From positions 420,567-484,566 of the forward strand of contig JH153122.1 in the NCBI GenBank assembly GCA_000226015.1: 64,000 nucleotides of DNA, given 5' to 3'. Positions 41,401 through 51,453 of this stretch are shown piece after piece; the first letter of the stretch is position 1; each line of letters opens with the position of its first letter. Made by a program: the position numbers and the translations under genes. Under the pieces are notes generated by a model. The model made no database searches. It was not told the DNA's origin and worked only from the letters and a program-made list of their open reading frames with translations. Source of the DNA: Mnemiopsis leidyi. Lineage: Eukaryota; Ctenophora; Tentaculata; Lobata; Bolinopsidae.

Positions 41401-42872
41401 CGGTGCTCTTCAGTTATCTGAACAGCTCAAAGTTCTTACCCGAATACCCTCATTAATAATTTGCTGGCACCGCTTAATGTTTCCGACGTCCTAGCGAAGT
41501 TTGGGTATGTTTCATTGTCACTCAGAGCTGAATATAAACGTGTAAAATTATTGTCAGTCTACAATTACATTACTATGAATAACTCGGTTTTATTACTCAA
41601 CAAAAATAAGATCTCATTACCAAGGATTCTGAAGAGCTAAAAGTCAATAAATACACCGTGGCTATTGTAAAAAATTCAAATAAGCAGGTATTGCAATGGG
41701 AATTGGGGCCCTAACAACTTTAACATATGGCCCTCTATCATTCATCCTGTAACTAAAAAAGTTGTGGGTTTTCTTGGAACCATTTTATCAGAGCTGTACT
41801 CACCCGTTCCCGAGCAGGCATATGAAATAACTGGTACATCATATTCTTTTGCCATTAGACTGACTGGTAAACAGGCGGTCGTGCAAGCTGGCCCAATGAT
41901 CACCTTTGCTCTGTAAACGTAGTTATAATCAATGTTTAATTGTTATACCTTTAATAGCTGATATTTATACAAGCAAGATAATGGCAAATATTATGTATTC
42001 TATCTCCTCAATTTATTGGTTATAATAGTTTTAACTTTTGAGTTTATTTGCTATCTTAATTACTCGTAGGCTACAGAAAGCGGTAAAGCTATGTCAGGTG
42101 GTTTGGTACTAAAATAAGTAACTTCTCGTTTTCTACTTTCGTAGTTGTATGACAAACAATTATCGGTACAGTGCCATATGATAATTTCATGGTCTGTTTC
42201 AAGTTTTTATTTTGGTCACTGATCAATTCACTTGTCATGATGTAAAGACAACCTTAGGGCGCAGTTTTATATCTATCCTGCATTGGTAGAGCTGCCAGGC
42301 GTGATATATCAAGCTTGCCCGTAGGTCGAATTGTGTGGCTTATATAACTTCTGTAAGCTAAGATGTATCAAGTTAGCGAGAAATTAGTTTAAAAAATAAT
42401 CATATCTAATTAACAACAATACTCGCGAAGAGGCAAAGAAACTTACCCCCACTGAAGAAGTGCGTATGCGGCTGCATACGACTTGGCTTCACTACAATAG
42501 GAATACTCTATCTGGGTTTCTATCTTCAGTGCTGAAATTTGAGAAAAATGTTGTTGCTGCTCATATGAAACAGACTCTGAAAGAACGAAAAGAACTATTA
42601 TTCATTATTGTAAGAAAAGCTTAGAGGAAGAAACTGTTTTTTCCCTTATGAAAACTTCAAAAGACATTGCCCTTACGTAGGTCCCAGGTTTTAGACTTTT
42701 CCTCCAGATCTTTTATCGCTACTGCCACTGCTGGATAAGAATCATTTCCGGTCTTCCAACCATTCCCAGAGAGCAGGATTCCCATTTTGATTGTGACTGG
42801 TGTGTTACTGTACACCTCACTTAATACACAGACAACGGTAAATGTGAGGAGGTGTCGCACCAGGGATGTCAT
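20552..42872 (-). CDS. Receptor guanylyl cyclase-type protein with degenerate cyclase domain, 22 coding exons
   Basis: Single-span receptor of about 1000 residues with the domain order of natriuretic-peptide and sperm-type receptor guanylyl cyclases: signal peptide, ANF-type ligand domain, membrane span, kinase-homology domain, coiled coil, cyclase fold. Exons from 5' to 3' (minus strand): 42872-42677, 42531-42447, 41910-41804, 41527-41440, 41169-41072, 40458-40336, 40163-40030, 39901-39767, 39590-39437, 39221-39071, 38856-38610, 38494-38369, 38221-38045, 37919-37742 (or 37757), 33779-33624, 33189-33054, 26567-26433, 23407-23236, 22417-22273, 21303-21199, 21034-20949, 20647-20552. Phases agree at every junction given. 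Active members make cGMP from GTP on ligand binding. Here metal- and transition-state-binding residues look lost, so cGMP synthesis is doubtful. GPCR-B lies antisense in the intron 26568-33053. Confidence 0.88.
23178..23407 (-). CDS. Receptor exon 18 with two possible donors
   Basis: From the acceptor at 23407 the frame is open to a TAA at about 23206. A strong-looking donor (CCT|GTAAGG) at 23178 would require the other frame, whose end GKYGPFP joins exon 19 in phase. An internal donor CAG|GTTTGC after 23236 keeps the upstream frame and also joins exon 19 in phase. A third reading removes a 67-base mini-intron (AAG|GTTAGG to CACACAG). I use the internal donor in the gene model. A one-base assembly error or true frame damage are alternatives. 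Confidence 0.6.
23535..23566 (+). repeat. TAAC/TAAG microsatellite
   Basis: Short run of four-base TAAC and TAAG units in the intron upstream of receptor exon 18. Confidence 0.7.
24195..24283 (+). repeat. Array of GTAACCATGG-like units
   Basis: About seven irregular copies of GTAACC, several joined to the palindrome CCATGG, lie in a receptor intron. A similar array in the opposite orientation lies at 58107-58170. Confidence 0.6.
25191..25341. mobile_element. Palindromic 151-bp MITE with 3-bp target duplication
   Basis: The two ends are near-perfect inverted repeats of about 45 bp, starting GAGCTCTAGCGTGTCTACTT on the left and GAGCATCTAGCGTGTCTACT on the right when read inward. The flanks both carry TAA (25188-25190 and 25342-25344), a likely target duplication as made by PIF/Harbinger-type transposases. 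No coding capacity. It sits in the receptor intron between exons 17 and 18. Confidence 0.75.
26433..26567 (-). CDS. Receptor exon 17, coiled-coil dimerisation linker
   Basis: Encodes DRVVKMMEKYSEDLENKV followed by a chain ending in SLSKYLPR, the signature linker between kinase-homology and cyclase domains (family form: MMEKYSxxLExxV...LLYQLLP). Phase 2 at both ends. It is isolated by a 6.5-kb intron upstream and a 3-kb intron downstream. Confidence 0.9.
28879..29049 (+). repeat. 57-bp tandem repeat, three copies
   Basis: Three near-identical units beginning GCCTAGCATATCTTTAAAAA start at 28879, 28936 and 28993. Since 57 is a multiple of three, a repeated open frame (unit SLKSFVYAKKEVRVA) appears on the plus strand, but it has no splice or start context that points to translation. 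Confidence 0.92.
30748..30894 (+). repeat. 21-bp AT-rich tandem repeat, about seven copies
   Basis: Seven copies of a unit like TATAGTATATAGTAAAATGAA with a few substitutions, in the receptor intron about 0.5 kb upstream of GPCR-B. Confidence 0.92.
31423..32775 (+). CDS. Amine-type rhodopsin-class GPCR (GPCR-B), nested antisense gene
   Basis: Two coding exons, 31423-31534 and 31778-32775, give about 369 residues. Seven spans are visible: TM1 GSVLQFLAV, TM2 LSLGCSDFIVG, TM3 from SICKF with D3.32 and LDRW, ECL2 SLSCAM, TM5 FPVPIALIVISYSYI, TM6 CILP, TM7 NSAINPLLYG. It is a paralogue of GPCR-A: ECL2 is the same length and shares SLSCAM, KYYFL and FPVP. The opsin lysine position is Leu. TM6 has Ile at the Trp toggle position, and TM1 has Ser where Asn 1.50 is usual. 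The intracellular loop 3 is short. The gene lies inside the receptor intron 26568-33053 on the opposite strand. An acceptor TTCCACAG just before the start suggests a 5' untranslated exon. Confidence 0.93.
33054..38494 (-). CDS. Kinase-homology domain exons of the receptor
   Basis: Exons 12-16 encode an N-lobe with HTFVVVKNL (Lys strand), a hinge with VVTEYCAKGSLEDL, then GLRYLHSSSFGYHGSLRTSN, IADFGLKNLY, DLFYAAPEKLW, KCDTYSFSIVMFELFAREAP and LMKQCWSEMPFER. These follow the kinase-homology domain of receptor guanylyl cyclases strand by strand. The HRD catalytic Asp is Ser (HGSLRTSN), as expected for a pseudokinase; DFG is kept. Exon 14 has two in-phase donor choices 15 bases apart. In the family this domain binds ATP and relays ligand binding to the cyclase. 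Confidence 0.9.
33780..37741. other. 4-kb receptor intron (exons 14-15)
   Basis: No further exon was recognised. About 36.0-36.55 kb has higher GC and a minus-strand open frame of 60 codons; it may be a worn transposon fragment, but no family motif or terminal repeat is clear. Short palindromes such as GTATACTGTATAC occur near 34.9 kb. Confidence 0.45.
38610..38856 (-). CDS. Receptor exon 11: juxtamembrane, membrane span, start of cytoplasmic part
   Basis: Encodes a juxtamembrane Cys pair (DPCKDNRCF), then a 25-residue span ILYVVVAVCVVLVIVVVVVA and on to GVIVY, then a basic stop-transfer KQRAR and WKIPFSELDF, the usual lead into the kinase-homology domain. Roughly residues 424-506. Confidence 0.93.
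39071..42872 (-). CDS. ANF-type extracellular ligand-binding exons of the receptor
   Basis: Ten exons encode about 420 residues. Exon 1 begins with a signal peptide (LLTFTVVCVLSEVYS) and the strand VTIKMGILLSG. Later marks of the periplasmic-binding-protein-like fold are AKVIIGPACTTACLPVSLMA, YDVPVISYACSG, LSDNETYPNFART and FTILNDKIL just before the membrane region. The start is the first Met before the signal peptide. The ligand cannot be read from sequence. Confidence 0.88.
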
Positions 42873-43180
42873 CTTTGTTTTCTTAATGGGAAATTAGGAA
42901 TTAGTATTCATTATCCAAAACTTTCAAGTTTGATAGCCTAGTGACATTCTTGTTTTCTAAATTGGACTGATTTAGTAGATTATTATCAACGTATAAAAAT
43001 GTCAACATCACTTGCTCTTTATGAGTTTGAGCTATATAAATAATAATGATTATACATCATTTAACAAAAGGTAGCACCCTCGAAGGATATAGGACAACGG
43101 GGCCGATATTTCAACGATTTTCAACACAAACGTTTCGACTTAATGAGATTTGCAAGGATTTGCAAGGATGAAATCATATA

Positions 43181-43235
43181 TGACGCTGGGCTGGCTATAC
43201 AATGACCATATATAGTCATTGCCAACCCAGCGTCA
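43181..43235. repeat. 55-base imperfect hairpin
   Basis: TGACGCTGGG and GGC and AATGAC on the left pair with GTCATT, GCC and CCCAGCGTCA on the right around an AT-rich loop. It lies about 310 bases upstream of the receptor start codon. It could be a tiny foldback element or a structured transcript; function unknown. Confidence 0.7.
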
Positions 43236-43849
43236 ACAGTTCCACCGGCTAGTTGCATAGTTGATGGTAATTAAACTTGGGTCAACTTTAACTTGAACAG
43301 TTTGAAGTAATGTTATAATCACAAATATACTTAAGTCTTAAATATATCTAACAGTAAACAACAGCAGTATATCAGTTGACGAAATCTGCAATAAAACATT
43401 AAAACGTGATAAAGGGCAAGCATAAATAACGAATATTACTTATTAACGTAGTTTGATGAAATAAGTTACATTATGGAAAACGAAACTCACATTGCGCCAT
43501 GAGATGAAAGGTATATCGTAAAAACTACAGTTATAAATGTACTCGGATGTTTGTAGAATACTGTGTTCCTTGAATAAACACCCAAATCATTAACAAATAA
43601 TTGTAATCTGAACCTGTCAGACTTCAATCTGTCTCTGACTTACTTATAGTTTTATCGTGATTACTAGCTATACCAGATATTATATCAGCTAGGTTACAGT
43701 AGCCAACTCGATGGAGTGAACACTACGCGTGTACTCACAGAATGGAGAAAAGTAAACTCAAGAAACTTTTTAGAAGGTCAAGTGGGAAACAGATATTAAA
43801 TTCTCGGAAAAGCTGAAACAACCTCCATTTTGCACCATAGCTTTTGCGC

Positions 43850-43914
43850 TTTGTCGCGGTGATACTCGACTCTCGTAGCTCAAAGCTGAACGGTAAACGG
43901 ATATGATCTCGTCA
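43850..43914 (+). repeat. Dispersed ~70-bp repeat, copy 2
   Basis: Same orientation as the copy at 16510-16579, with the same TTTGTCGCGGT start and GCTCAAAGCTGAACG core and about 80 percent identity by eye. It lies about 1 kb upstream of the receptor start codon. Confidence 0.6.
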
Positions 43915-46900
43915 ATTTTCCACTATAAAGGTATAATTGAGGAATTTATTTTTAGGCCTAAGAAAAATAATATTGCAAAACAAATTATGTTCTTTTATGT
44001 TATATATTTCTTTTTTAGACAAACTTTGTTGATACAAAACGAATGCAATTCATCCAAGTTGCTCATGGCACCTTTAGACTGTCAGTAATGATAAATGATA
44101 AAGCGAGATACAATGAAAATTAATGATAAATGCAAGACTCTTAGACCTAATTCACATCTTTTGTACAACCTAACTCTCTAATTGCAGCTGCTAGCAACTG
44201 GCCGACCATCTTGCTGAGTAACTTGCAATACAAATAATCTGGACGACTCGAGTTGTACTAGGTTAAGCTCCAAAGAACGATTTGCAACCATGTCATTTTA
44301 CCAGTAATCAAACGATGGTAACACTAGAATGTTAAATCCTGTTGTAAATCTTCAGTCTGAGTTTGTATGAGATTGAAAGTGAGACTATGATTTGGTTTGG
44401 AAATTTAGTAAAAGTAATTTGGATTGCAAAACTGTGCCCTGTCAAAAGAGGTAACACCACGAATTTGTCTGAACAACCTTAAAGATATGATCCATGTTGC
44501 ACTTTCAAATTATAGTATCAAGTTCCAGTTCCGATGTCAGAATTAGAACTACCAAACAGCAATCATACCCATTGGCAACGACTGGGCATCAAAGGCCAAA
44601 GCGACGGTAGGTTTAAATTCCAAGCGATAAATTCAGCGTCGAGAGAAGGTGAGGTTGTTCTTAAGAAGTGCGTTTTAGTATAATACATGAATGTGGAAGA
44701 TATGTATGGACTTATACTTATGGATACCATGCTGGGTTCAAACAATGAAAAATCAACATCGAAACATAGTTTCAATACAGCTGCTCTTGCCTGCTTGGAA
44801 TATTTTGTGTGGGCAACAAAGAACAATGACACTCCACCTAGCTCGCTCGGAGAATACTTCCCTGTTCCCATTCCTCAGAAATCGCACTGCAAAACGTTGG
44901 CACTTGTTCGGTGCCGAGGAGAGAGTTCCAGGCTTTTAATGAGGCGCGCTTCCTGACCTGCTTACAGAGGGTGTTGTATAATCACTTATAGTTTACTCCA
45001 GTGCCGCTCTAATTGAGATGTCATGGTCCAGTCCACGAAAACAAGCTGCTGTATACAGCTGCAAACTGCACAGTGCCAGATATAACGTAATGGCAACATT
45101 ACCTGTGTCTATATCTGACACTTTCTGTCTGTCTAGGGGATATTATATTTATAGGTAAGTATAAACGTCACTGCATCTACTGTATGTATGTTGTGGAGGT
45201 GATATGTATCAGTTAGCGGCTCGTGCAGGTCTATATTCAAATATCTATATAGGACTGCAGTTCGGATAAAGCTGTTGCTAAAAGGAGCATATATGATTAT
45301 GAACAGCTCTTCAAATCATTTATTTCATCTTTCATCATGTAATCATGACAGATGACCATATTCATATTTAGCAGATTACTTTACTGCAATTTGCATGCGA
45401 TTTATACAATGTGCCTGGGTAGACTTATTAAAGTTTAAAGTATTTGGTATAGACACGAATCGAGTAATGCAGAGCAACAATTTAAGCAAACAGGTTTACA
45501 TGTCATTGTGGATAGGCGACGAAAGCAAAACATGTGATAACCATTCAACCGATTCACTTCAATCAAGATATTTCATCGTCTGTGGAACATAAAATTTTCT
45601 AATTTTAATGAAACAAGTTGCAATTGCAATTCTTTTCATCGGCTCGCTTACCACCAATAAAAGTTTACACAATTTAGCGTCTGGAATACATCTAAAAGAG
45701 ACGTTCGGTTGGCACTAGAATTTTTATAAACAATACAACAAAGAATACCTGAATGTGCCTATAATCAAAAGAAATTCCATGTCGTAGAACAAAGATTATA
45801 ATGGTAAATAAGATCGTGAGAACATTCGTTGAACAAAAAAGTTCAAAGAATTTTAAGCGTGGCTTTGTTATACAAATAGCACCAATCTTGAATATTCGCT
45901 TCAAAGCACTATAAAGAGTGGTTTTCAATCATATACGCGAAGATAGAGAACAGTTTGAACTCTTGAAAACCTATACTATTCTCAAGAAGTGATTCGATGT
46001 AAGATCAGAGTGTCGCACGTGGATGTATGGAAAGTGAGTGAAAGAAGTGAACAATGGCGTGATATAAATGGTTCTAATAAAACGCTCTGTTAGTGGCTGA
46101 ACTGCATGGTTCAATCAATACTATTCACATTCCCAGCATACCTTATAATTCTATGGGCTAAGACATTTATAAAGACACTCATAATTGTGATTCAATTGGA
46201 AGTATTAGCTGATCTGATAATCGACAATGGGCTCATAAGCCGTTTCAAATTCATAATTTTAGCCACATTCCATTCATAAAACCGAGAGTGATGCAGAATG
46301 CAGATCGAACAGTAGTTTTAATCTCATCGTATGAGCTCTCTGCAGAGACAACATTTAACAGATAAACCTCAAACTAACGTGGCAAATATAAAATGTGTAA
46401 AAAAGTGAGAGCGATGAATCACGGGATGTCTTTTGCAACACCTATAATTCCCGCAAAGCACTCCCATTATGTGTCCCTCTACGAGATAATTACTGGTGAC
46501 GTAGGAGTAGCAATACACAACTATAAAAGAGTTAAACTTAATATCTGTTGGTGTACTGAGCTGCTAATCCTTTAATGTATCACGGATTTGTCCTTCCATC
46601 GACAGATGGTAATGATCCCACTGTGTTAAACGCCATACCAGTAGCATGAAAATAGAGGTTCCCATACGCCATAAAAAGGAATCGTATAATAACTTCAATG
46701 TTGTGCAATGAGTGTCATCAATTATGAAAACGGCGCTGTGCGAAAAATATCAAAATTGCATCTTTTGAAGTCCAAGCTTTTAAGAGTCCTAAAACAGTTC
46801 AGCTAATTACTCACGGAAGTGAGGAATTGTGGTAGAATAACATAAAACAAAAGGTAGCACTAGTGCGATGCCTCTGTGTGGCCTTAAATTAAGTTCTTAA

Positions 46901-49900
46901 AAAACTTAACACAAACAAAAGAAGCTCGCAACATTCATGCATCGATATTGGCATTAGAACACCTGGTATATACTTGTGCATATTGATTTAACTTCATTTT
47001 AACAAATAAACTTAAACATACCGTGTGTTACGCTTCAACCCGAATGTTTAAACCACGAAAACCGAATACATGTAAACAGACCAAGACGCTAATTGTGAAC
47101 AACATACTAGGACGTTTAAATCGGACCAATCGTGCACCGGCAAATAATAAGTGTGCTTAAATCGCGCAATGGGTCCTGTCGGCACGCAATGCGTCCTGTA
47201 AAACATTCTATGTTGTTAACAGTGAGACTACATGTAAACAGACCGAGACACTGAGACAACTTGAGCTTGGGCAGCAGAGAGAGCAGGAGCAGTTCACAAT
47301 AACACGTTTAAGTGGATAATGCGGCTAGACACTGAGCTACACATTGCAAAGTCCTATGTGGAGGAAGGGCCCCTATATGATGTATATTTGTCCTAACTTC
47401 GCTTATAGATAGCTGGAATCTTTCGTTTTAGCGCTGCTGATCACGCGCCTAGATATAGGAGGTGGAAACTGTGACTCGACAATACACTTCTAGCTTTGTT
47501 GGTCTGAATTCCATGGGGTTTGGAATATATAGATCGTGTTTAATTGTGTTCCGCACCGTGTATCAGAGTTAGACGAAGCTTAAGTTTCAAAGTCACAGCT
47601 AATGACGTCTTTATTTATTTTCCTATACTTCTTGTTTGCTTTGATAATGGACTAACATGGTTAATGGTTATGGAGTATGGTAAAGTTTTAGCCACAAACC
47701 GATACCTACCAGGGTAAACAACGCATTATATCTCTCCTCTCATTTTCATGGAGTAGCAATTTCGATTGCAAATTCGTTGGGGCTGATCAGAAGTTAACTC
47801 TGATCTTTTAGGTATCGCTTTAAATACCAGAGTTACCTTTTAATCCCCCGCCGCGAAATTTTACATACGCCAAAATTACACACTCTAACATTGAAACATT
47901 GGCTAAGCGCAGTCTTGCAAAAAGGGAACAGAGCTAGAGGGCCAATTATTATATCAGTCACAGTCCCAAGAATTATGATATTTGATATTGTATGGTATTT
48001 TAATCTCAAAGTTCTGAGCTTTGTTTTTTGTCATAACATATGATCACTAATCCCTATATTGCATGACCCTTAAAGATAAATGAATAGTAGGAACCTGGGA
48101 ACCAGATAAAGTATTACAATTCCTTGCGTGACACATAAAAGAACATACAACTTTCTTGGGCTGATCCCTTCAGTACCAAAGAGAGACCAGCTTAAGTCTC
48201 AACACATGTTTAATAAGAATCTGATCGTCATGGTTACCTAGCTGAACTCTCCAGCAACAAAATATAAACATCGATGAAATGAAATAAGAAATCTATCCAT
48301 GTAGATAACATGTCTACCTCCTTCAAGCCCTGGCTCTTAATTAATAAAACTATCATGGTCGCCATCTGCAATTGATTGCCATGATATAGCTATATGGCAT
48401 GTTGCAATGCCAATTGTTCTAAGTCCGTGTCCATGTCCTTCTCGTAACGGTACTAATCAATGGATTATTTTGTGATGATTAATTTTAAGTGCTTGAGGTC
48501 ATGATCATTTATATCTTTTTGATAGATCGAAGGAAAAAGGTATACTAATCTAAGTTGATGATACCCAACCAAGAATAGATGCTAACAGTGTGGATACAAA
48601 GCCACAAAGATAAACTGTGTCTCGTTAATCAATCGAACCTCCCAAACAATGCAGGAATCTCTGACATAAGCAAAATTTGCGTGGTTTATTGACCACCATG
48701 TCCTATATGTACCACACTATATTCTGTACGGTGATGCCTCTATTCCAATGAACTCACAAGTGAATAATCTAATAATGTTCATCATCTACGATTGTGCTAT
48801 GTGATAAGAAGCGTACTTGTGAACTATAGTAGGCTAAGCCTGTGATGTATAAGTCGGAGCCATATGAACTTGAAACAAATTAGGTGGATTAGGTTAGATC
48901 AAATTACAAACAGACAACTTATTTACATTATATTTTCATAGGAAGGATCAATTAGAATCTTTGAATAACTAAAAAATTGTTCATAAGCTTTAAAAATAGT
49001 TTTTAGCAGTTTTAAAATTTGCAAAACATTTATGGTCCGATTTTTGGCTAAATAGTTCATCACAGAGAATGTTGTAAGAGTCAATGCATGACGTCAAGCC
49101 AAGCAGGGCCGAGCATTCTGTCAATATGGTACTTACATCATTACCAGTCCACCTCCCTCTCGACCAGCATGAATTGTCTCAGTGACTTCATGACTCCATT
49201 GTTCGAGCTTCACTTAGTCCCCCAGAATGGGTATTGCGGAACCTAATGACTGTGTCAGATCAGTATTAGTCGTGTACTTGATCCCGGAATTATATAATGT
49301 TATGCTGAGCCTCGCTGAAGCTCTCATGATGCACCGTCTGCCTGGTATTGGTAAATGGTTGGACGTCCTACTCCTACAAACTATACTTATACATTCACTA
49401 CACGATACCTATTACACCTACTACACGATAACAATTGTTTAATGACCTGCTGCATGCAGCTGCTGATATTTAACAATAAAACAGTATAAGAGCGCACAAA
49501 AATGAGATAAATTATACATAGTGCTCAAAATATGATAAGGTAACTAATGTTCAACAGTTCAAACATCGATTTTAAATATAATATATATAGATTAAAAAGA
49601 TTGGAGAATCAAGTTCGCTTTCAATTCCGAACAATGGCACGGTTAAAAATCTGACAATACCCTTAAGACCATTGTTGTTGAAGCTCGAGGGCGCTAGGTT
49701 CTATAAGAGCACAATGAGCACCAAACATTCAAACAATACTCCCTCGGATATGGAATTAGGCGTGTGGTACATATATTTATGCACACATACCAAGTGCCTG
49801 TCAACTTTTCCGGGTAAGATACAGTGCCGTTTTTCGAAGTGGTACCTTGTCTCAAAACACGTTTAAATCTGCTAGCTTTTGTTTTAAATGTTGAGAACAG

Positions 49901-50474
49901 TTGAGAAAAATTATGGTCAACTAAAGACTGAATTAACGGGTTGAAGGAACTGGTTGAACTCCTGGATGTGTTCTATTGAATAACTTAAAACGCCCTCACC
50001 ACTGAATAGTTACTCAATCACCTGCTTTTGTTGAGGGTATTAAACAATGGGAATTCTTTTATCTCGATTATCAAGAATCATGATAAACTTCACAAATGCA
50101 ATTCACAACGACAGACATAGCCTCGCCTTTCTCCGAAATAAAATGGGATTAGACAAAAAGGGTTGCGCAAGATGACACCCGAACATTGCGTTTGTTGTTC
50201 ATAGAAGACAAAAGAGCTGTCTTTTAGGATGAAGATCTAAACTGATCGACAGACGAATGCAATACCCGAGAGGCGAAAATGTTTCGTCTCAGCAGTCTGC
50301 TCAACACTTCGGCGAAAAATCCTTTCAATTCAAATCATACTTCTATTCATTCCGCAAGAGAAAAAACAAGTAAAAAGAGTATCGAAAAAGTGCTTAATTT
50401 CTCATTCAGATTATAAGGATTCATATTCCATATTTGTAATAAGATCTAACATGCTAACTCCAATTTGCTTAATT

Positions 50475-50526
50475 GCTAATTTCTAATTTCTAATTTTTGA
50501 TTTCTAATTTCTAATTTCTAATTTCT
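50475..50526 (+). repeat. 7-bp TAATTTC tandem repeat
   Basis: About seven copies of TAATTTC with one variant unit, ending about 50 bases before the hAT element. Confidence 0.85.
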
Positions 50527-50599
50527 TTTGGTAAATCTTGTTAATCTTGTATTTCAATAATTTTACGAGAGAATCGAGAGCAGGGGCAAAAATTTGTCG

Positions 50600-50812
50600 C
50601 GGTTTTTAAGGCCAAATATCGCGGTGCCGCGACAAGCCAAAATGCCAAAAATCGCGGCCTTGTCGCGGTCAAAATCATGAAAATCGCGGCAATGTCGCGG
50701 CAAAAATCGTGAAAATCGCGGCCATGTCGCGACAAAAATCGTGAAAATCGCGGCTATGTCGCGGCAAAAATCGTGAAAATCGCGGCTTTGTCGCGGCAAA
50801 AATTGTAAATAT
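50600..50812 (+). repeat. Subterminal 32-bp repeat array of the hAT element
   Basis: About five units of the form AAAATCGCGGC, then ATGTCGCGGCAAAAATCGTG, vary slightly in the middle. Related TCGCGG units recur at about 51509-51630 near the other end. Multiple subterminal copies are typical of transposase binding sites in hAT elements; binding itself is inferred. Confidence 0.85.
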
Positions 50813-50963
50813 AGGGCTTAGAGTATAATTAATGCAACCATTTTTTCAATTGCCTAATGCTATTGTTTGATTCTAAGTCACTCTGGTGTTTGGTGTCAGG
50901 TAGTCAATATAGAAAGTGATGTGATATCCCTACACATTTTTTACTAACAAAGAATCGGCATCC

Positions 50964-51107
50964 TACCTTTCTTTTGAGATGTCGCTCCACTGTGTTCTTC
51001 CGTGTGTGCTAAATAACAACATTACAAGCTCGACAGAACAATTTATCACCATCTGCGCAAAACTTATCGCGGCCAAACTCTGCAACTCTAACTAAGGCGG
51101 AAACCTT
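50964..51107 (-). pseudogene. BED/CGGBP1-like zinc-finger fragment inside the hAT element
   Basis: The minus strand encodes KVSALVRVAEFGRDKF, then DKLFCRACNVVI, a stop, then HTRKNTVERHLKRK. This matches the N-terminal zinc finger of hAT transposases and of the host protein CGGBP1 derived from them (LFC-x2-C, then HxRKxxxxxHLxxK). One in-frame TAG interrupts it, and no downstream transposase core (RNase H-like domain) was found. It is a remnant of a transposase reading frame. Confidence 0.65.
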
Positions 51108-51280
51108 TCCCTGCTTGGCAGCAGGGCTAGGTTTCTTAGAGGGGGGTTAACAGACAACATTAGCATTAGGAGGGCGTTTAGACAAAAAACGGTCCATCAA
51201 ATTGTCAATGTGCTTGTGACGATTCAATTATCAAGCAAATTACTGCTCTTGTTAGGAGCGAGATTCGGATTACCAGAGAT

Positions 51281-51453
51281 ATAACGATTGGTCAAGTTTT
51301 CTATAACGACTGGTCAACTTTTGTAACGACTGGTCAACTTTTGTAACGACTGGTCAACTTTTGCAACGACTGGTCAACTTTTGTAACGACTGGTCAACTT
51401 TTGTAACGACTGGTCAACTTTTGTAACGACTGGTCAACTTTTATAACGACTGG
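51281..51453 (+). repeat. 20-bp tandem repeat within the hAT element
   Basis: Eight to nine copies of TAACGACTGGTCAACTTTTG, most identical. The units are head to tail with no spacers. Near identity suggests recent expansion. Confidence 0.93.

Larger units (their letters stand above)
42873..50474. other. Upstream of the receptor, no gene recognised
   Basis: Seven and a half kilobases with no exon chain found. The strip at 44.55-44.96 kb has overlapping open frames on both strands with no family match. Contents listed separately: a hairpin at 43181, a dispersed repeat at 43850. Near 47.07 and 47.23 kb the phrase CATGTAAACAGACC occurs twice. The receptor promoter should be just right of 42872; no clear TATA box was found. 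Confidence 0.45.

Noticed and set aside
44563-44956. Overlapping open frames of about 100 codons on both strands
   Set aside because: Mutually overlapping frames, no recognisable motif, no splice chain; could be an old transposon scrap but cannot be supported.
50600-51453. CRISPR-like arrays (32-bp and 20-bp units)
   Set aside because: There are no unique spacers between units, and both arrays lie inside a eukaryotic hAT transposon.
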